Source: Avena insularis
Lineage: Eukaryota; Streptophyta; Magnoliopsida; Poales; Poaceae
DNA: 64,000 bases
Assembly: GCA_023614405.1 (NCBI GenBank)
Contig: CM042694.1
Location: forward strand, 129,957,711-130,021,710
Direction: 5' to 3'
Shown here: one piece after another, positions 1 through 11,240 of the stretch
Layout of the letters: each line of letters starts with the position of its first letter
Numbering within the stretch: position 1 is the stretch's first letter
The notes under the pieces: generated by a model
Databases searched by the model: none
The model's input: only the letters and a program-made list of their open reading frames with translations
Told to the model about the DNA's origin: nothing
Position numbers and translations under genes: made by a program

Positions 1-484
1 AGGCGTGGTGATCTTGTCAAGTACTATCAGGCGATAAGAGTGAGAGAGATACCTTGTGATTTCAGGGCCGATGCCTCTAGGTGGCGCCGCTAAACGGCGG
101 TGAATTTCAACGGAAGCGGTGTCCGCACGCAGCAAGTTGAACTCCTCCTCTTGACACGGCGCCGATTCACTTCACCAGACAGCCGCTGTCTACTCTGTGA
201 AATCAATGTGATGATATATTTTATACAGTATATAGTATCATAGTTTTCAAAAGATTTTTATATAATCTTATTTAAACTTTAAGTCGTTTGACTTAACACA
301 AAATTTATAAATATTCTTTTATATAACGAGGTAGTACCAAGGAAGAAAAAACCGGAGTAAAAACATAATAAGTGGTTGATTTCACTCATGTTCGCTCAAT
401 TAACGATGGTTTTTCCATAAAAAAATTAGCGATGGTTTCAAGTGCGTGTAATTGCTTAAAAATTTCTATATTTTGTTAGTCGCT
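1..484. other. Anonymous AT-rich flank, no gene seen
   Basis: The first 180 bases are GC-rich and the rest is AT-rich. There is no convincing ORF. A stretch near 230-345 looks like degraded MITE sequence, but I could not pair two ends, so it is left unassigned. Confidence 0.4.
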
Positions 485-796
485 TGATTCTTACTCTCAT
501 CGAGGGAGAGGATGACACTAGGAGTTGGGGCAATTTTCTGGTTTATTTCTCACACAATGCCATGCCAATCTGGGGGTTGGGATCCATATTTATAGGCTGC
601 TAGCCAGCCAAGCATATGCTAAGATGTTGTCCTAGATGCTAGTCTAAGATACTAGTCTAAGATGCTAAGATGCTGTCCTAAAAGACAGTCAAGGATGTTG
701 TCGTTGATAGGCAGCAAAACCACCATGCAGACACAAGGACACAACGACCATGTGCTGTAGCCCCACAAAGACCACAGTACAGAGACTTATCCATCA
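485..796 (-). repeat. 3' LTR of an old Copia element
   Basis: This 312-bp segment lies directly downstream, on the minus strand, of a polypurine tract that follows a Copia RNase H region. Read on the minus strand it begins TGATGG and ends GAATCA, so the ends form the short inverted pair TGAT/ATCA. It contains a TATAAATA box. The PPT-side boundary is firm. The other boundary is inferred from the terminal pair and could be off by some bases. The matching 5' LTR is not in the window, because the element is truncated near 4236. Confidence 0.6.
587..594 (-). promoter_or_regulatory. TATA box of the Copia LTR
   Basis: The minus strand reads TATAAATA inside the LTR, about 200 bases from its start. 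This is a normal place for an LTR promoter. It is a motif call only. Confidence 0.5.
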
Positions 797-808
797 TTCT
801 CCCCCTAA
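797..808 (-). promoter_or_regulatory. Polypurine tract of the Copia element
   Basis: The minus strand reads TTAGGGGGAGAA directly before the LTR start TGATGG. This is a standard Copia plus-strand priming site and it fixes the LTR boundary. Confidence 0.75.
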
Positions 809-3800
809 GTCTTGTGCGTCGTCTTGTGGGAAAGTTGAACCATCTCGATCTTGGAGCAGAGTGCAAGGAACTTGATCCTCCCAAGAGGCTTGGTGAGCAA
901 GTCCGCAAACTGATCCTTGGTGTTGATGTAGCTCGCCTTGATGCTCCCTTCATCCAAGCAGCCTCGGATGAAGTGGTACCTCACCCGGATGTGCTTGCTC
1001 CGTTCGTGGAAAAACGGGGTTCTTTGCCAGGGCCACAACTGACTTGATGTCCACCCTGAGATCCACCACTCTAGTGTCTCGGCCGAGAAGATCACCAAGC
1101 AGTCAAGCAAGCCAGAGCGCCTAAGTGGAAGCGGTGGAGGCCGTTATGTACTCGGCCTCGCAGCTGGACAGGGCCACCACCTGCTGCTTGACCGACTATC
1201 AGCTCACGAGGCACTTGCCGAGGAAGAAGAGGATCCCGCTCGTGCTCTTGCGGGTGTCGATGTCGCCGGCGTGCTCGCTGTCGCTGTACCCGGCGAAGTG
1301 TGCCGCCCCAGGACACCTAGGGTAGTAGATGTCGTGGTTGAGAATCCCCGCAACATAGCGGACGATCCTCTTCACAACCTGCTGATGCTCCGTCGTCGGT
1401 CGCTGCATGAACCGACTAACATAGCCTACGGAGAATGTCAAGTCCGGCCATGTGTGGGCAAGGTAGCGAAGGCTCCCCACAAGACGTCGGTACTGCGTAG
1501 CGTCCACCTCTGTCGTGCTATCGCGGCTCAGCTTCATCCTCTCCTCCATCGGAGTGAGAGTTGCATTGGAGTCGGTGAGCCTAGCTAGGTCAACGACGTG
1601 CTTGGCGTAGGCAGTCTGTCGAAGCGTGATCCCAGAGTCGTCCTAGTGCACCTCTATTCCCAGATAGAAGGAGAGGGGCCCAGGTCACTCATCTGGAAGG
1701 TGGCCTTCATCTCTTCCTTGAACGCTGCCACCTCCGCATCCTTGGTGTCGGTGATCACCAAGTCATCGACATAGACGCCCACAAGCAGGGCATTTCCTCC
1801 ACTGCCCCGCCGGTAGACGGCCGCCTCGTGCGGGCTTTGCTCGAAGCCCATCCCCTTTAGCGTGGAATCCAACTTGGCATTCCACGCCCTCAGTGCATGC
1901 GGTAAGCCATAGAGGGCCTTGCAGGCGGAGCACCTTGCCCTCCTTGCCAGGGATCGCCAATCCCGGCGGCTGATGCATGTAGACCTCCTCCTTCAAGTCG
2001 CCGTTAAGGACCACCGACTTGACATCCATGTGATGAACACGCAGCCCTCTGGCGCTAGCGCATGAGTCGTCACGGACTCCATTCGTACCCGCAGGGCGGC
2101 GAAGGCGTCGTCGAAGTCGACCCCCTCCTGCTGCACAAAACCTCGTGCCACCAAGCGAGCCATGTGCTTGACGATGGCGTCGGCTTCATCCCTCTTCAGC
2201 TTGAACACCCACTTAAGGGTGATCGCGCGGTGACCACGATGGAGGTCAGCAAGCTCCCAGGCGCGGTTCTTCTCAATTGCATCCATCTCCAACTGCATCG
2301 CGGCACGCCATGTCGCGTCTCTCTGCCTTTGGAAAAGACCGAGGCTCGCTGTCGTCACACGCAAGGTGCAACTATGCCTCCAGGTCGTGTGACACCAGTC
2401 CCGGCACCTGTTGGTCGCCGAGAAGGCTCTCCATCGTACGGTACCGCAGCGGCTCGCTGTCGTAATACACGTCGATGTGCTCCTCGTCATGAGAGAGCGG
2501 GGAAGCGAACTCCACCGGGTTGTGCTTGACGTGAGATGGTGCTGGAGTAGACGTGCCTGGAGGAGTGGCTGTCGGTGCTAGAGTACATGGCGTCGCCGGT
2601 TGTGGTGGAGTCGGTGAAGGACTCGTCGTAGCCGAAGTCGTGGTTGGAGAGAGTTGGTGTTGCCAGTGTAGCAGACACCGGGGTCGATGGAAACTCGGGG
2701 ACTGAGGTAGGCGTGCTCGGCGAAAAAGAGCAGCCTACTCCCCTAGCTCCCTCGAAATGGACGTGCTCGACAATGAAGTCATCATACGTCCGAGTCGACC
2801 GTCGTCCACCGCCTTGTCCCACGCCTATCCTCGCCCATCGTTGAACACAACGTCTCGCACCGTGCGCACACGCTGTGTCTTCGGGTCGAGGATACGGTAG
2901 GCCTTCGAGCCCTCCGCGTAGCCGATGAACACTCCCGGAGTGCTCCCATTGCCGTGCTTGCCGATGTAGCCAAGCTCCTTGGCGAACGCGAGGCAGCCAA
3001 AGACCCACAAGTGGGAGACCGCCGGCTTGCGCCCATGCCAAGCCTCGTACGGCGTCCTGCCGTCGAGCGCCTTGGTAGGCGAGCGGTTGAGGATGTAGAC
3101 GGCCGTCACCACCACCTCTCGCCAGAAGACAGCCAACATCCATCTCTGCTTGAGAAGGGCCCGAGCCATCCCCACAACCGTCTGGTTGTGCCGCTCGACG
3201 ACGTCGTTCTGCTGCGAGCTGTACAACACAGAGTAGTGGCGCTGGATGCCCTCATCAACGCAGTACGATGCAAATTCAGCCATCGTGAATTCGCCGTCGT
3301 TGTCAGTGCACAGCACGCACAACTTGTGGCCGCACTCTGCCTCAACAGCAGCCTGCGCGCCTGATGGCGTCCGCAGCCTCTCCCTTGCTGTCGAGGACCA
3401 TCACCCACATGTAGCAGGGGAGGTCATCGACGAGCAGCAGGAAGTAGCATCGTCCTCCCAGTGTGGCCAGTCTCACCGGGTCACACAAGTCCCCGTGCAC
3501 GAGCTCGAGCCTCTCCACGGCTCGGAAGCTCGCCTGCTGGGGAAAGGGAAGTCGCCTCTGCTTCGTCAACACGCAGATGTCGCACATGGTCAAGGCACGG
3601 CAGGCCTCGCACCATCTCCGTGGCACTAAGCCGCTTCAGGCCCTCGAAGTGAAGGTGCTCGGAGCACTCGTGCCACTGCAACGCCTCGTCGTCCCAAACA
3701 AGCAGCGAGACAGAGGGGTTATGCCACCTACGCGTTAAGGACGTAGAGTCAATTTGCACCTCTGGTTACCTTGGCAAGAAGGCGACAATGGCGATCCGAG

Positions 3801-4236
3801 ATGCGTAGGATCCCATGCTCGACCAGCACGCATGAGCCGTTCTCATCCAGATGTCCCAAGCTGATGATGGAGTTCCTCGGTAGCGAGGATGTAATGAACT
3901 GCCGGTGAAGCGGTGCTCTCCGATCTTAAGCCCGAAGATGGCGGTGACACCCATAATCTCCACGGCGGAGGCATCGCCAAGCTTGACGGAACCTCGCACG
4001 TCGGAGTCGAGCTCGGCGAAGAACTCCTATGGACCGGTTCATGTGATGGGTGGCGCCGCGGTGTCGGCACCACCGTCGATCTTATGCGTTCTTGGCCGTC
4101 GAGGGCGTGTGCTTTTGGCTCGTCAAGGTGGAGGAGAGCCGCTGCGGCCGGTGCCGCTAGAGGTAGCTCGATGCTTGCATGTGCCATAAACAGAGCTGGT
4201 TCATACTCCGCATGTGTGACATGGGCCTGGCCACTT
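809..4236 (-). pseudogene. Copia gag-pol remnant, 5'-truncated
   Basis: Minus-strand frames read in order through Copia pol. A protease region lies near 4140-3770; its DTGA motif near 4052-4066 is broken by about one extra base. GAG-pre-integrase is near 3750-3560 (LHFEGLKRLSATEMVRGLPC). The integrase core is near 3550-2830 (TDNDGEF, VVERHNQTVVGMARAL). Reverse transcriptase is near 2490-1640 (GVYVDDLVITD). The connection and RNase H region is near 1549-810 (RYVAGILNHDIYYPRC, FADLLTKPL). The coding path changes frame many times, so no functional polyprotein is possible. Gag is missing: similarity stops near 4236, where a Harbinger fragment begins. A second fragment of the same family lies at 62650-62970. 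Confidence 0.9.
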
Positions 4237-4245
4237 ATTTACTAA

Positions 4246-4690
4246 ATTCCCTGTAGTTTCGAATCCCTCAACTTCCGATTAGACGCAGTATCTTTTGGAG
4301 ATCCCCAATGTAGAGTTAGAATAGATGGGCTAACCTCCACGCGTTCTAAATCGATTTTGTTGTGCATAATTATGAATTCATCAATTCCTTGAGATAGTGC
4401 ATAATTATGAAGAACACAACAAGCTACATAAATGTCCACTTCTACCAAGAAAGTGAAGAATGGAGTGGCATCATCTAAAATTTTGAATCTCCTCTTGCGT
4501 GATCCAAAAGCTCCTCTACCGTCACCTGTAGAGACGAGTGCCTAAGGTTGAATAGCTCATTTGCATTTTGGACAGGATTGCTGCCCCACTCGTTCAAATG
4601 GTATCTCACATTACGAAAAGGTGGCAAGAAACCGGGCTTGGCTCCATATCCAGCATCAACTCCGAGTGTGCCTACTTCCTGCCTCACCCC
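4246..4690 (-). pseudogene. PIF/Harbinger transposase fragment (C-terminal)
   Basis: Two minus-strand frames join into one DDE_4-type (Harbinger nuclease) C-terminal end: PPFRNVRYHLNEW and NANELFNLRHSSLQVTVEE, then DDATPFF and VACCVLHNYALSQGIDEF. A single frameshift near 4460-4475 separates the halves. The first catalytic aspartates are not present, so this is only the last part of a transposase. It abuts the truncated Copia remnant, so one probably cut the other. Confidence 0.75.
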
Positions 4691-4701
4691 CCCCCCCCCC
4701 C
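4687..4701 (+). repeat. Poly-C run of 15
   Basis: Fifteen consecutive C bases. This is simple sequence and prone to assembly or sequencing length error. Confidence 0.9.
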
Positions 4702-5306
4702 GCCCTTTCGCGAACCACGTGCATCCTCGTCCATCCACACACTTCTCATTGACTTCATCCCGGCCGGACACGACGAGCTCCACCACGTGGGTTGCTGGAT
4801 TCCAGCCGTAGAGAAGGTCCGTTCAGCGGCATCTGCAGGACACAGGGTGATGGAGGAGATTCGGGTTGTGGAGCCGAGCTCCGTGTCTGTGGATGACCAG
4901 GGGCGCTCGCAGGTCTCGCGACCACCCTGCAGCGGCGTGCAGGCATCCTGGCGGCGGCACACCCCGACGCACTGAAGGTTGGCGGAGGGGCGCGCGAGGT
5001 AGGTCGCAAGGAGGAGGAGGAGCGGGGGCGCGTGCGACGCGACAGTGCATTCTTTCAGTTTTCAGTTTTGGTGCCGTTGACCCCCATCCTGCTAGAGCTG
5101 AACCACGTTTTATCTTTATTTTACTTTTTGGTTTTTCTTCCTATACAAATGTTCGTAGAGCAGGGAAGAAACACATCAAATTTCTTCAATGGTACATGGA
5201 TTCGGAGAGGTGCAGCACTATAACAATTTGATTTTTTCCCTTACATGTTATCTGTCTCTCTCGGATCAAAGATTCATCAATTTGGTTTCTGATCTATTCC
5301 CTTTAT
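4702..5306. other. No gene recognised
   Basis: A GC-rich part (4702-5050) is followed by AT-rich sequence. The ORFs that cross it are short, arginine/proline-rich readings of GC-rich DNA in several frames, with no recognisable motif. Confidence 0.4.
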
Positions 5307-5411
5307 TTACTTCATGCTCTGGATGAACGTGATGACGCTGTTGGGCAGGAGCTGGTAGTGGCCTGGCGGCTTTGCGCCGGTGCGGCGGCAGGGTGATTTA
5401 CTAGCACATCG
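5307..5411 (-). pseudogene. Possible last-exon fragment of a host gene
   Basis: On the minus strand a pyrimidine-rich acceptor (TTTTTCTCCAG) is followed by 34 sense codons ending KPPGHYQLLPNSVITFIQSMK and a TAA stop. The peptide looks like ordinary protein rather than GC-rich noise. No upstream exon was found and I do not recognise the family. It may be a captured or decayed terminal exon, or chance. Confidence 0.2.
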
Positions 5412-5708
5412 CTGGAGAAAAATGTATGCAGGTTGCTGGGAACAGAGGAGATATGACAGCTGATTGGGTCGGTACCAGGGGTGGAGTAAGTTGGGGACAA
5501 TGGGTCTTGCGTGTTGTTTTTTGGTCTTGTTTCCTAGTGTGGCTCACCGTGGGTGGGCTTCTTTTTTGGATACAAACAGGCACCATCGTGGGGCAAGGTT
5601 TAACAGACGTTAACATCCAGTCGTTTCAGCACATATCACAGGACAATATCAAACGGCCAAAACACCATGCGTAGCTAGCCTCCATGGTAGAAAATCCGCG
5701 TCCATAAT
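5412..5708. other. No gene recognised
   Basis: There is an 82-codon plus-strand ORF at 5426-5674, but its hydrophobic reading has no recognisable motif and no supporting context. Confidence 0.35.
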
Positions 5709-6017
5709 ATTTTTTACCCCACGGGGGCTATACCACCCCCACGCATTACCTTTCGATCAATCGTTGAGATCTGTGCTGGCTGTCTGCTAATCACGTCATT
5801 TTCTCTAAATAACATGATATATAACCTAAGTAGCTGGTTTCACGTGGTGGACCACTGACGTGTCAGTTCAACAAATAGGATCACCATGGTTGTTGGTTTT
5901 TATCAGATGGTTAACAAAATAATTAGTCAGAAAACAGACTTTAATGGAGTATCATCTCACCGTTGTAGCCCCATCCGACAACCAAAAGGGTGGTATAGAC
6001 CACCGGGAGCAAAAAAT
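5709..6017. mobile_element. Non-autonomous TIR element (MITE-like)
   Basis: The left end ATTTTTTACCCCACGGGGGC, continuing CTATACCACCC, is matched on the opposite strand by ATTTTTTGCTCCCGGTGG, continuing TCTATACCACCC. That gives roughly 30-bp imperfect terminal inverted repeats about 310 bases apart. The true tips may lie up to about 20 bases further out. I could not define a target duplication, so the superfamily is open (hAT or Mutator are possible). It has no coding capacity. Confidence 0.45.
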
Positions 6018-6949
6018 CGCATCTTGATTTTTTTTTTGTTCATCTTTCATGGCACCAATTTAATTTCACGAAATAGCATGCAGGGTATCATGTGATTGCA
6101 ATCTAGCCTGGACAGATTTGTTTTTACTGATCCTCGCCTTTGCTAGGGAAGCCAATGCCCATATCTGCTATGCTAATCTATCATTCATGTCTTGCATCTG
6201 GTTGGGCTTATGGCCCATCCTACCCAGCCTACCAATCATTTCTATTAGCTAGAAAAGTTTCACTTTCTTATACATAATATTACCGGACAGATTAAAAGTT
6301 CGATTAACTTACTACAAGACATTTTGTATGTTAGGAGTAAACTTATGGTTACATTATTTATGCATAGCAAACATTTGATGAAGTGCCTGACAAAGCTTTA
6401 TGAAGGGTTTTTTTTACATGTGTGAACCTGGTAAATTCTATTAGATATACTTCTGAAAAAACACTCATTATCACTCTAATTATTGTAGCATTTAGGAGAG
6501 TATGTCCAGTGGCAGGCGTCATTGGGCGAGGCTTACGGCAGTGTCACCTGGCGTTCAGTGGTGGCCATTGACGCATGTGTGGTTAGCGCATCTCTATTTT
6601 CCATTATTATATATTCTTTTGTTGAACTTTTCACTAATCGCCAACTCATCACGTCCTGATAGTTATATATTTCTTGATATTCTGCACTAAGAACTGGACT
6701 AAAAGTGTTGTTGTCATCTACTTGCTTTGCTTTGAGCTGAGTAGACATATACTGGAGTTGGTCATAGATGGAAACACACTATGCAGTCTGAAACGTAAGA
6801 GGGCCGGGAATTGCTATCCAGGGACTGTACTAAATAGTGAAATTTATATTACTGAAAATCATGTCTATGCGTTGTGTTATTTTGTAGACTGCTCTAAGTT
6901 ATTTTCTTGGCAAGGGTCCTTAGTCACCACTGCACTGTACAATGTAATA
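6018..6949. other. AT-rich tract, nothing supported
   Basis: There are scattered short ORFs only (for example 6502-6690 and 6674-6964 on the plus strand), without family motifs. Confidence 0.4.
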
Positions 6950-7072
6950 CTCCATCCATTTTAAAATAAGTTAATTGGGTTTGCCTAGATTCATATGTAT
7001 TTAGACATGTTTTAAGACTAGATACATGTGAATCTAGACAAGCTCAAGTCACTTATTTTAGGACAGAGGGAG
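6950..7072. mobile_element. Stowaway MITE, 123 bp
   Basis: The element starts CTCCATCCATTTTAAAATAA and ends TTATTTTAGGACAGAGGGAG. These are inverted copies of the Stowaway terminus (CTCCCTCCGTCC-like). TA dinucleotides flank both ends (6948-6949 and 7073-7074), the target duplication of Tc1/Mariner-type MITEs. It is non-coding. Confidence 0.88.
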
Positions 7073-7335
7073 TATTTGAAAATTCACGGACATTTTAAAC
7101 TTCAAGCATTATATTTGTAGGTAAGTAGTAACTCAAAACATTCAGGTTCCTATGTTTTTGTTCTTATTTTATAAAAAGAATTAGAATTTTAATTGATGTG
7201 CAACGCTGTGTACAGATGTGGGATTGGATTTGGAAATATCAATCTGCAAAACAATCACCTTTATAAAAAGAACATCTTCTATTTATTAGGCTCAACTTAT
7301 CATTATTGTGCACTTCTAATTTTGCATTTGTGCAG
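7073..7335. other. AT-rich tract, nothing supported
   Basis: No motif or repeat could be assigned. Confidence 0.35.
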
Positions 7336-7806
7336 CCATACATGTTTCGTCCTGGAGCACGATTATATCATCTACTTATGGAAGCTTATGAATGCAAGGG
7401 AGTGTAGCATGAATTCTATTAGAAATACCACATGCAGCCTTCTGATCAGTATACCTTCTCTGTTTATGAATATTATCACAAATTTTGATATGTATGCTTA
7501 AAAATCATGACCTCAGATGCTCCCCACATTCAATGCAAGTAAAAAAATATCATAAGCTTAGATTGCCATCTTTATCTTCACCATATTTGTAACAAGGTCA
7601 AATTCATGTGTTCGCCTCTATAACTTAGTGTCCTTCTGATTATTAGGGAACATTTTTTACATAAATAATATTGTATTCTCCTTTATTTTCTATATTTTTA
7701 ATTTTTTTAGTGTATATCTTCCATGTTGCACCGGTCAATTCAACTCTTCTGTAGAGTTATCCCTGTTCTCTTTGATACCAGGAGCATGGAAAATAATCTG
7801 AGGCAA
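7336..7806 (+). pseudogene. Two possible exon remnants of a host gene
   Basis: After the acceptor TTTGTGCAG, 22 sense codons at 7336-7401 read PYMFRPGARLYHLLMEAYEC then KG, followed by GT. After the acceptor TCTTCTGTAG, 7755-7806 reads VIPVLFDTRSMENNLRQ, followed by GTAA. Both are plausible coding with splice-like borders in an AT-rich, intron-like setting. I could not link them to a family or find a start, and chance is a real alternative. A third coding-looking piece (KMVEAILDWWSQKREASGER) lies at about 8105-8165. Confidence 0.2.
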
Positions 7807-9018
7807 GTAACATTCCCTTTTATTTATTTTTACGTATGTGCATTATAAAATCACTACATGCACTTCTTTGTCCCAATTTGGCTCAATTTATAGATACTTC
7901 TCAGATGAGAGGAATAATCCGGTAGCATATGTCGAGACATACCATTAAAATTGTGTATAATAACCAAATTGCTGCAGGATGAGACAATCTAGAACTTAAG
8001 AGTGGTGATGACTAATCAAGCCTGGTGTCATAAGCAAAGATGTGGCATTTACAACTTGAAAGCTTCAACATCATCATACACGCGCACAAAATACATAGAG
8101 GTAAAGATGGTGGAAGCAATACTTGATTGGTGGTCCCAAAAGCGGGAGGCTAGCGGGGAGCGGCTTCAAAATGTAAGGGGAATATACGAAGTAGTACACT
8201 TCTGATTGCTTCAATGTTTGGGTATAAATTTAAAAAAAAAACATGTGCTATACGGTGACCATAACCAACCCCATGCCGCTAGAATGTATATGAACTGGGG
8301 TTCGTTCATATGATTCACGGCGAAAAACAACATGGTACACCCAGAAAGGCCAAATATTATATTCTTGGACGAGGACCGTGCACACAAGAAATTCTCTAAT
8401 GTATAACTTCAATGCTAATGAAACGCTAACCCAAGGTTACACATGAATCATGAGAAATTACGATGAAATATAGGCATCCATGGAGGGATAATGAGTACAA
8501 GAGAAAATTAATACAAAATTCTATGATCTTACATGCCCAACCACATTTATACAACAATGTCATCAATCTATTATCATATGTAAGGGTCCTTAACAAAACG
8601 TAAATATACTTAACAAAAAATATTTAGTTGATTCGAATAATATTTAGATGAACATTCATTTTGGCTACAATATTGGAGTGACTTAGTCAGATAACACTCA
8701 ACACCAGAGTAAGAAACTTGCGGTGAGATGAACATTTAGGTCTACCTAACAAGACATAAACGAATCAAAGTGATACCAATCTATAAAAAACGTAAATATA
8801 CATGATCTGGAATGTCACTCCGCTAGTTCTATCATAAATTAACAAAATCCAGAATGTGTAATGGACAGCACCAAAACAATTCAAAAATCGTAATGGACAG
8901 CAGCATATACCACATATAGAATCATATGTTTGAGTGCTAAAACAATATAGAAATCTGTGGACATGTTTTACTGCTACCAATAGAACCGGACAACATCAGA
9001 ACCTATCTCAAAATCGAC
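7807..9018. other. AT-rich tract, nothing firm
   Basis: Only short ORFs are present. A run of ten A lies near 8232-8241. No TIRs, LTR ends or RNA genes were found. Confidence 0.35.
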
Positions 9019-9362
9019 AAGAAATCGAGATGAAAAGGGACATAGGGGACACACCGGTTGCTAGTCGACTTGTAGAAGGCTCCGACGCCTCGATCTTGCA
9101 CCTGCCGAATCCGCCGCCGCCGCCTAGCCCGTTTTCCCCGCCGACCCTCTCCGCTACAGGCGCTGCCGCCTGCAATTGCCCCCGGACTCCCGCCCGCAAC
9201 CACCGCCTGCAGGAGCCGCCTCCTAACCCGCCCGCTACCTTTCCCGGTTCGAGGGACTCCAGTCGCTGGCGATTCGAGGCGCAAAGGGAGCGGCGGCGCA
9301 CGACTGGGAGAACAGCGTGCCTGAGGGAGAGACAGCGGATGGGGAAGAATAGGCTCGGGTGA
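9019..9362 (-). other. GC-rich block, exon-like or captured DNA
   Basis: A sharply GC-rich island sits in AT-rich surroundings. It has long ORFs on both strands, including 9413-9003 on the minus strand (136 codons) and 8934-9362 on the plus strand. A CCG triplet run lies at about 9110-9125. Such islands are typical of grass first exons or 5' UTRs, but the predicted peptides are low-complexity and match no family I know. Confidence 0.25.
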
Positions 9363-9857
9363 GAATAGAGTTTTTATTATTATTACCAGCAGAGTGCCCT
9401 TGCGAGTTGCCACGAAACATCAACACACATCTAAATTCTTCTATGTTTTTCTTACACTTCCTCACTCTTTATTATATTTAAATCAAAACTTTGATCCATC
9501 TAAATTAGAATCAAATATATTTTAGAAAATGTTGTTTTATAATTCTAGTGAACTTTTCGAGAGGTTTTCCAAATTTCCAAGTTTATTTAAACCCACTATT
9601 TCTCTTATTATCTTTTCTGTAATTTTTAAGAATAATAAAGAAAAATATAAAATTAAAAATAAAGGAGAAAACCGTAGCCAGCGAGCCCACCAGGCCCATG
9701 GCATAGAAAACCCTCCAAACCTAACCTAGCGAGAGACCATACGGCCCACCGCTCCATCCTCAAACCGCCAGGTGTCCCGCTATGTCCGGCAGCCTCTTGA
9801 TTCTTGAATAGTATTTTCTGATCCTCACCATACCGACTGGCTTCTTAACTTATTTAA
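9363..9857. other. No gene recognised
   Basis: AT-rich, with a 66-codon ORF at 9529-9729 that has no motif. Confidence 0.35.
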
Positions 9858-10170
9858 GGGCATGTATTATGGGACGTTTAGCGCAGGCGCTAAGCCGAAA
9901 TTCGGGACAATTACGTAAAACTCGGTCCATCTCCAGACTTTCCCTAGTATCGCCGCAAATTTCACCATCAATGCTTTGCCAAAAAAAAAAAAACAGACTT
10001 CCCCTAGCGATGGTTCCTTTCTCTATTTTTTCTATCCGAGTAGCGACCGAACTAAACGCCTCGCGTTGCGGCACCGTATGCTTAGCTGATAAAACAATTA
10101 CGAGGGATTTATTTTGGCTGGCTTTGGCTGGCTTAAACGTCTGTGCTAAACGTTGGCATAGTACATGCCC
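9858..10170. mobile_element. PIF/Harbinger-type MITE, 313 bp
   Basis: The left end GGGCATGTATTATGG is followed by GACGTTTAGC. The right end, read on the minus strand, is GGGCATGTACTATGCC followed by AACGTTTAGC. These are about 25-bp terminal inverted repeats with few mismatches. TAA flanks both sides (9855-9857 and 10171-10173), the 3-bp duplication expected for PIF/Harbinger (Tourist-like) elements. It has an A-run inside and no transposase. Confidence 0.8.
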
Positions 10171-11109
10171 TAATGCTATTTTTTACATAGAGAAAATCTA
10201 CATTGAAAGAAAGGACGTGGATTCAGATTCATCAAGAACGAACATATGCATTTAACTGCACTTGAACATACAAACTCGTTGAAACTGAAAAACTGATGAT
10301 TGGAGGCAATGCACCTGGAATAGACCGCCGAACAAACATGTAAAAGAAGACTTGTCCAAAATTTGGTGTCTGCACTGTCAATTCACTTCAACGATAAGTG
10401 TAAAATGAATCCGATCTTTACAATAATAAGTCTCTCCAGCTAGCGCTCGCGTAGAATGATCAGCTACACAATAAAGACATCACAGTCTCTTATGGTCGTG
10501 TACACAGGACACCAAGACGCAAGAGGCGAGCGGAACTTTGGCAGCCTCGCGAGCGCATCCGTCCGGCGAGCAGCGCCATCAGCTGAGCTCGCACGTCCCG
10601 CACGCAAACCTGCCCGGACACACACGCGGGGATCCAATTGGATGAGATGCGTTGGTCCGGATCAATCGGATGAGCACCGGTACAAATCGTAGTTGATTCG
10701 TCGCCTGGGCTGCGGAGGCCACGACATCGGGATCCATGGCTGTGCAAGTGCGCGAGCAGGGCAGAGCGGAGCAGCCGCCGCCTCTATTTCCGAGAGGAGG
10801 GGCTCCCGGGGCCGCATGGATCTGTGCGGGGCGAGCCGGCATGGTGGTTAGCAGGATTGAGACCGGGGAATAGGGGCGGTGCTGAGGACCTAAGCACTCG
10901 GTTTCGTCGTTGGGGCGAGCTTGGTGGCTGTCTTTGCGGTCGCCGCTGCCTGCGGCGGATGGAGCAGGAGAGGCAGGGGAGATGGATTCCCAGGGGTCGC
11001 TCTAGTGGAAGACGCAACGACCGCGGCCATGGGTGATGAGGATAGGCACCTGCCGTCCTGGTGCGACCAGCGGCAACCCCAAATCGAAGGCCTCGTATTT
11101 TGCCGTTGA
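10171..11109. other. Mixed GC-rich tract, no gene recognised
   Basis: 10480-11100 is GC-rich, with several overlapping ORFs on both strands of 60-90 codons. None has a motif, a homologous frame or splice context that I can support. Confidence 0.35.
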
Positions 11110-11240
11110 GGCCCTGTTTACTTCTCTGGTATTTACTAGTGTATTCGTGAAAAATGAAAGAGATTGTTTTAATTCCCGCAAAATCTCCGTAGGCCGTTTA
11201 CTACTACGGGTTTGGCCGGAATATCCGCAAACCTTTCTTA

